Source: Echria macrotheca | Lineage: Eukaryota > Ascomycota > Sordariomycetes > Sordariales > Schizotheciaceae | Length of the DNA: 64,000 nucleotides | Reading direction: 5' to 3' | Assembly (NCBI GenBank): GCA_030411725.1 | Contig: MU839833.1 | Location: forward strand, 1,488,001-1,552,000 | Part shown: one piece after another, positions 62,806 to 64,000 of the stretch | Layout of the letters: each line of letters begins with the position of its first letter | How positions within the stretch are numbered: the first letter of the stretch is position 1 | Notes under the pieces: generated by a model | Told to the model about the DNA's origin: nothing | Database searches by the model: none | What the model saw: the letters and a program-made list of their open reading frames with translations, nothing else | Translations under genes and position numbers: made by a program

Positions 62806-64000
62806 ACGAGCTTTTCGGAGTATCGCTGCAATTGAAGCTTTTGGGTTGGGACTTTTGTACGGAAAGGCGGAGTTTCGGTTCTGGTTTGGGATGTTTGTAA
62901 CCCACGTGGGATTCTTCATTCAGATTTGATGGTTGGTTTCGTTTTCACGCCGAATCCTCCGTTTCAGATATCGGCCGTGGCAATATTGTGCCGCGATGTG
63001 TCGTTGACTCGGGGTGGTCTCTGTCTGAGTAAGACGGCCGGTCGGTTCTTTGATAAGGTAGCGGCACTAGTGCTTGACTTTTCTAGAAATGCAGGCTACC
63101 TCCCTACCTATTCACCCGTGATCCCTGCCAATGTGCCTTCGTTTCGTGCGTTATTGAAAATGACGAGCTCGTCGAGGAAAAGACTGGTGGTCCAATCGAG
63201 TGAACACACCAAACTGGTGCCAGGTCGAGGGATACCACATGTCCCGACGACTCGACATTGGGCCGTATCACGCCTAAAATAGGTAAAGTAGTCTGGTTAC
63301 CCGTCCAACAACAGATAGGTAGAACAAAACCAGACACGGGCGTCCTGCTTCGGAGATTAATAAAACAAGGGAATATACGCTTATCGCCAAGCCGAGCCGG
63401 TTCTCGGTTCTAGGCCGAATATATTTCCACCCGCTGGTAGGGCTAGTAGATGGCAGGGTAGATATCCAGCATCCCGGCTGCGGCTGCGGGCTGCGGCTGA
63501 CCGGACTTTTGGCGTCAATGTAAAAAGCAGGAAACACTTACATAGTGTATACACCAAAGATACCGCTTGTTGTCTGGTTGGAACCGGCCGCCTTCCGTAT
63601 TACCCGGGGTCCCGGGGCTGTCTGGCTTGTTTATTTGCCGAGTTCGAGCTCGCCCGCCGACGGTGCCTATGCCTATCGGTTTATTTTTCTATTTTCATTC
63701 TTCCGAATCCCGAGCTTGGAACTATAAGGTAGGTAGTTATATGAAAGTTTTACAATGATAATGAGAGGATATCTATCCCTCTTGACCCTCCAGACATCCA
63801 ATGGAACCCCCACGGCGCCCTGTCCTGCCCTTCTGGAAGCCGGTACAGATCGGACTGCAGCAACACGGCAGACGGGTGAAGCGAAGCCCACTGGGCCGGG
63901 TCGGGTCGGTGAATGCTACATACCATGCATGCATGCACCATGGCGGTGGAGCCGAGATTTCCGGACCGGATGTTATCGAGACTACGGAATAGACAAACAA
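62806..64000. other. Intergenic, right edge
   Basis: 1.2 kb to the window end. No gene was supported on either strand; frames are short and without motifs. Confidence 0.55.

Noticed and set aside
1..64000. tRNA, rRNA, CRISPR or riboswitch genes
   Set aside because: No B-box-like GGTTCGANTCC with a matching stem, no rRNA-like block and no regular spaced repeats were found by eye. A small spliced tRNA could still be missed.

Overview
The window is nuclear DNA from a filamentous ascomycete (Pezizomycotina, most likely Sordariomycetes). Genes are split by many 45-90 bp introns with GT..AG ends and CTAAC/CTGAC-type branch points. There is a HET-domain gene, and an H3K9 methyltransferase whose N-terminus and SET region read like Neurospora DIM-5. 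The species cannot be named from the sequence. Twenty-two protein genes are supported, most rebuilt exon by exon. No tRNA, rRNA, CRISPR or intact transposon was seen.

Layout. 0-4 kb: a 5' fragment of an ABC-C transporter running off the left edge, then a DHA2-type MFS exporter. 5-16 kb: an RRM-like protein, an intronless HET protein, an alpha/beta hydrolase, and an Ish1/Msc1 stress protein with CRE palindromes upstream. 15.6-25.1 kb: two gene-poor stretches around a small Clr5-domain gene with a Tyr/Gln-rich tail. 25-50 kb: a dense housekeeping block of proteasome ATPase RPT5, a small membrane protein, mitochondrial uL10m, TRP4, tRNA ligase TRL1, an ankyrin protein, RNase P Rpp40, tRNA methyltransferase TRM11, GID4/VID24, mago nashi, beta-COP SEC26 and an N-myristoylated UBTD-type protein. 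51-52 kb: the DIM-5-type methyltransferase. 53.6-61.1 kb: a carbohydrate-catabolic cluster. 61.6-62.8 kb: an NmrA-like protein.

The strongest candidate for a new system is the 53.6-61.1 kb cluster. A triosephosphate-isomerase paralogue, an RpiB-type isomerase and a dihydroxyacetone-kinase-type kinase sit together, the same trio that acts after erythrulose in erythritol catabolism in Yarrowia (EYI1, EYI2, EYK1). Here they are joined by a class II ketose-phosphate aldolase and a beta-hydroxyacid dehydrogenase with a duplicated helical domain, and no polyol dehydrogenase or regulator is seen. This suggests a tetrose or tetronate pathway with an extra aldol branch. The second notable observation is a 98-codon RGG-box and basic reading frame lying exactly in frame behind the TAG stop of the full-length tRNA ligase.

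Gene models were made by eye. Splice sites were chosen by reading frame, consensus and recalled family sequences. No database search was run.
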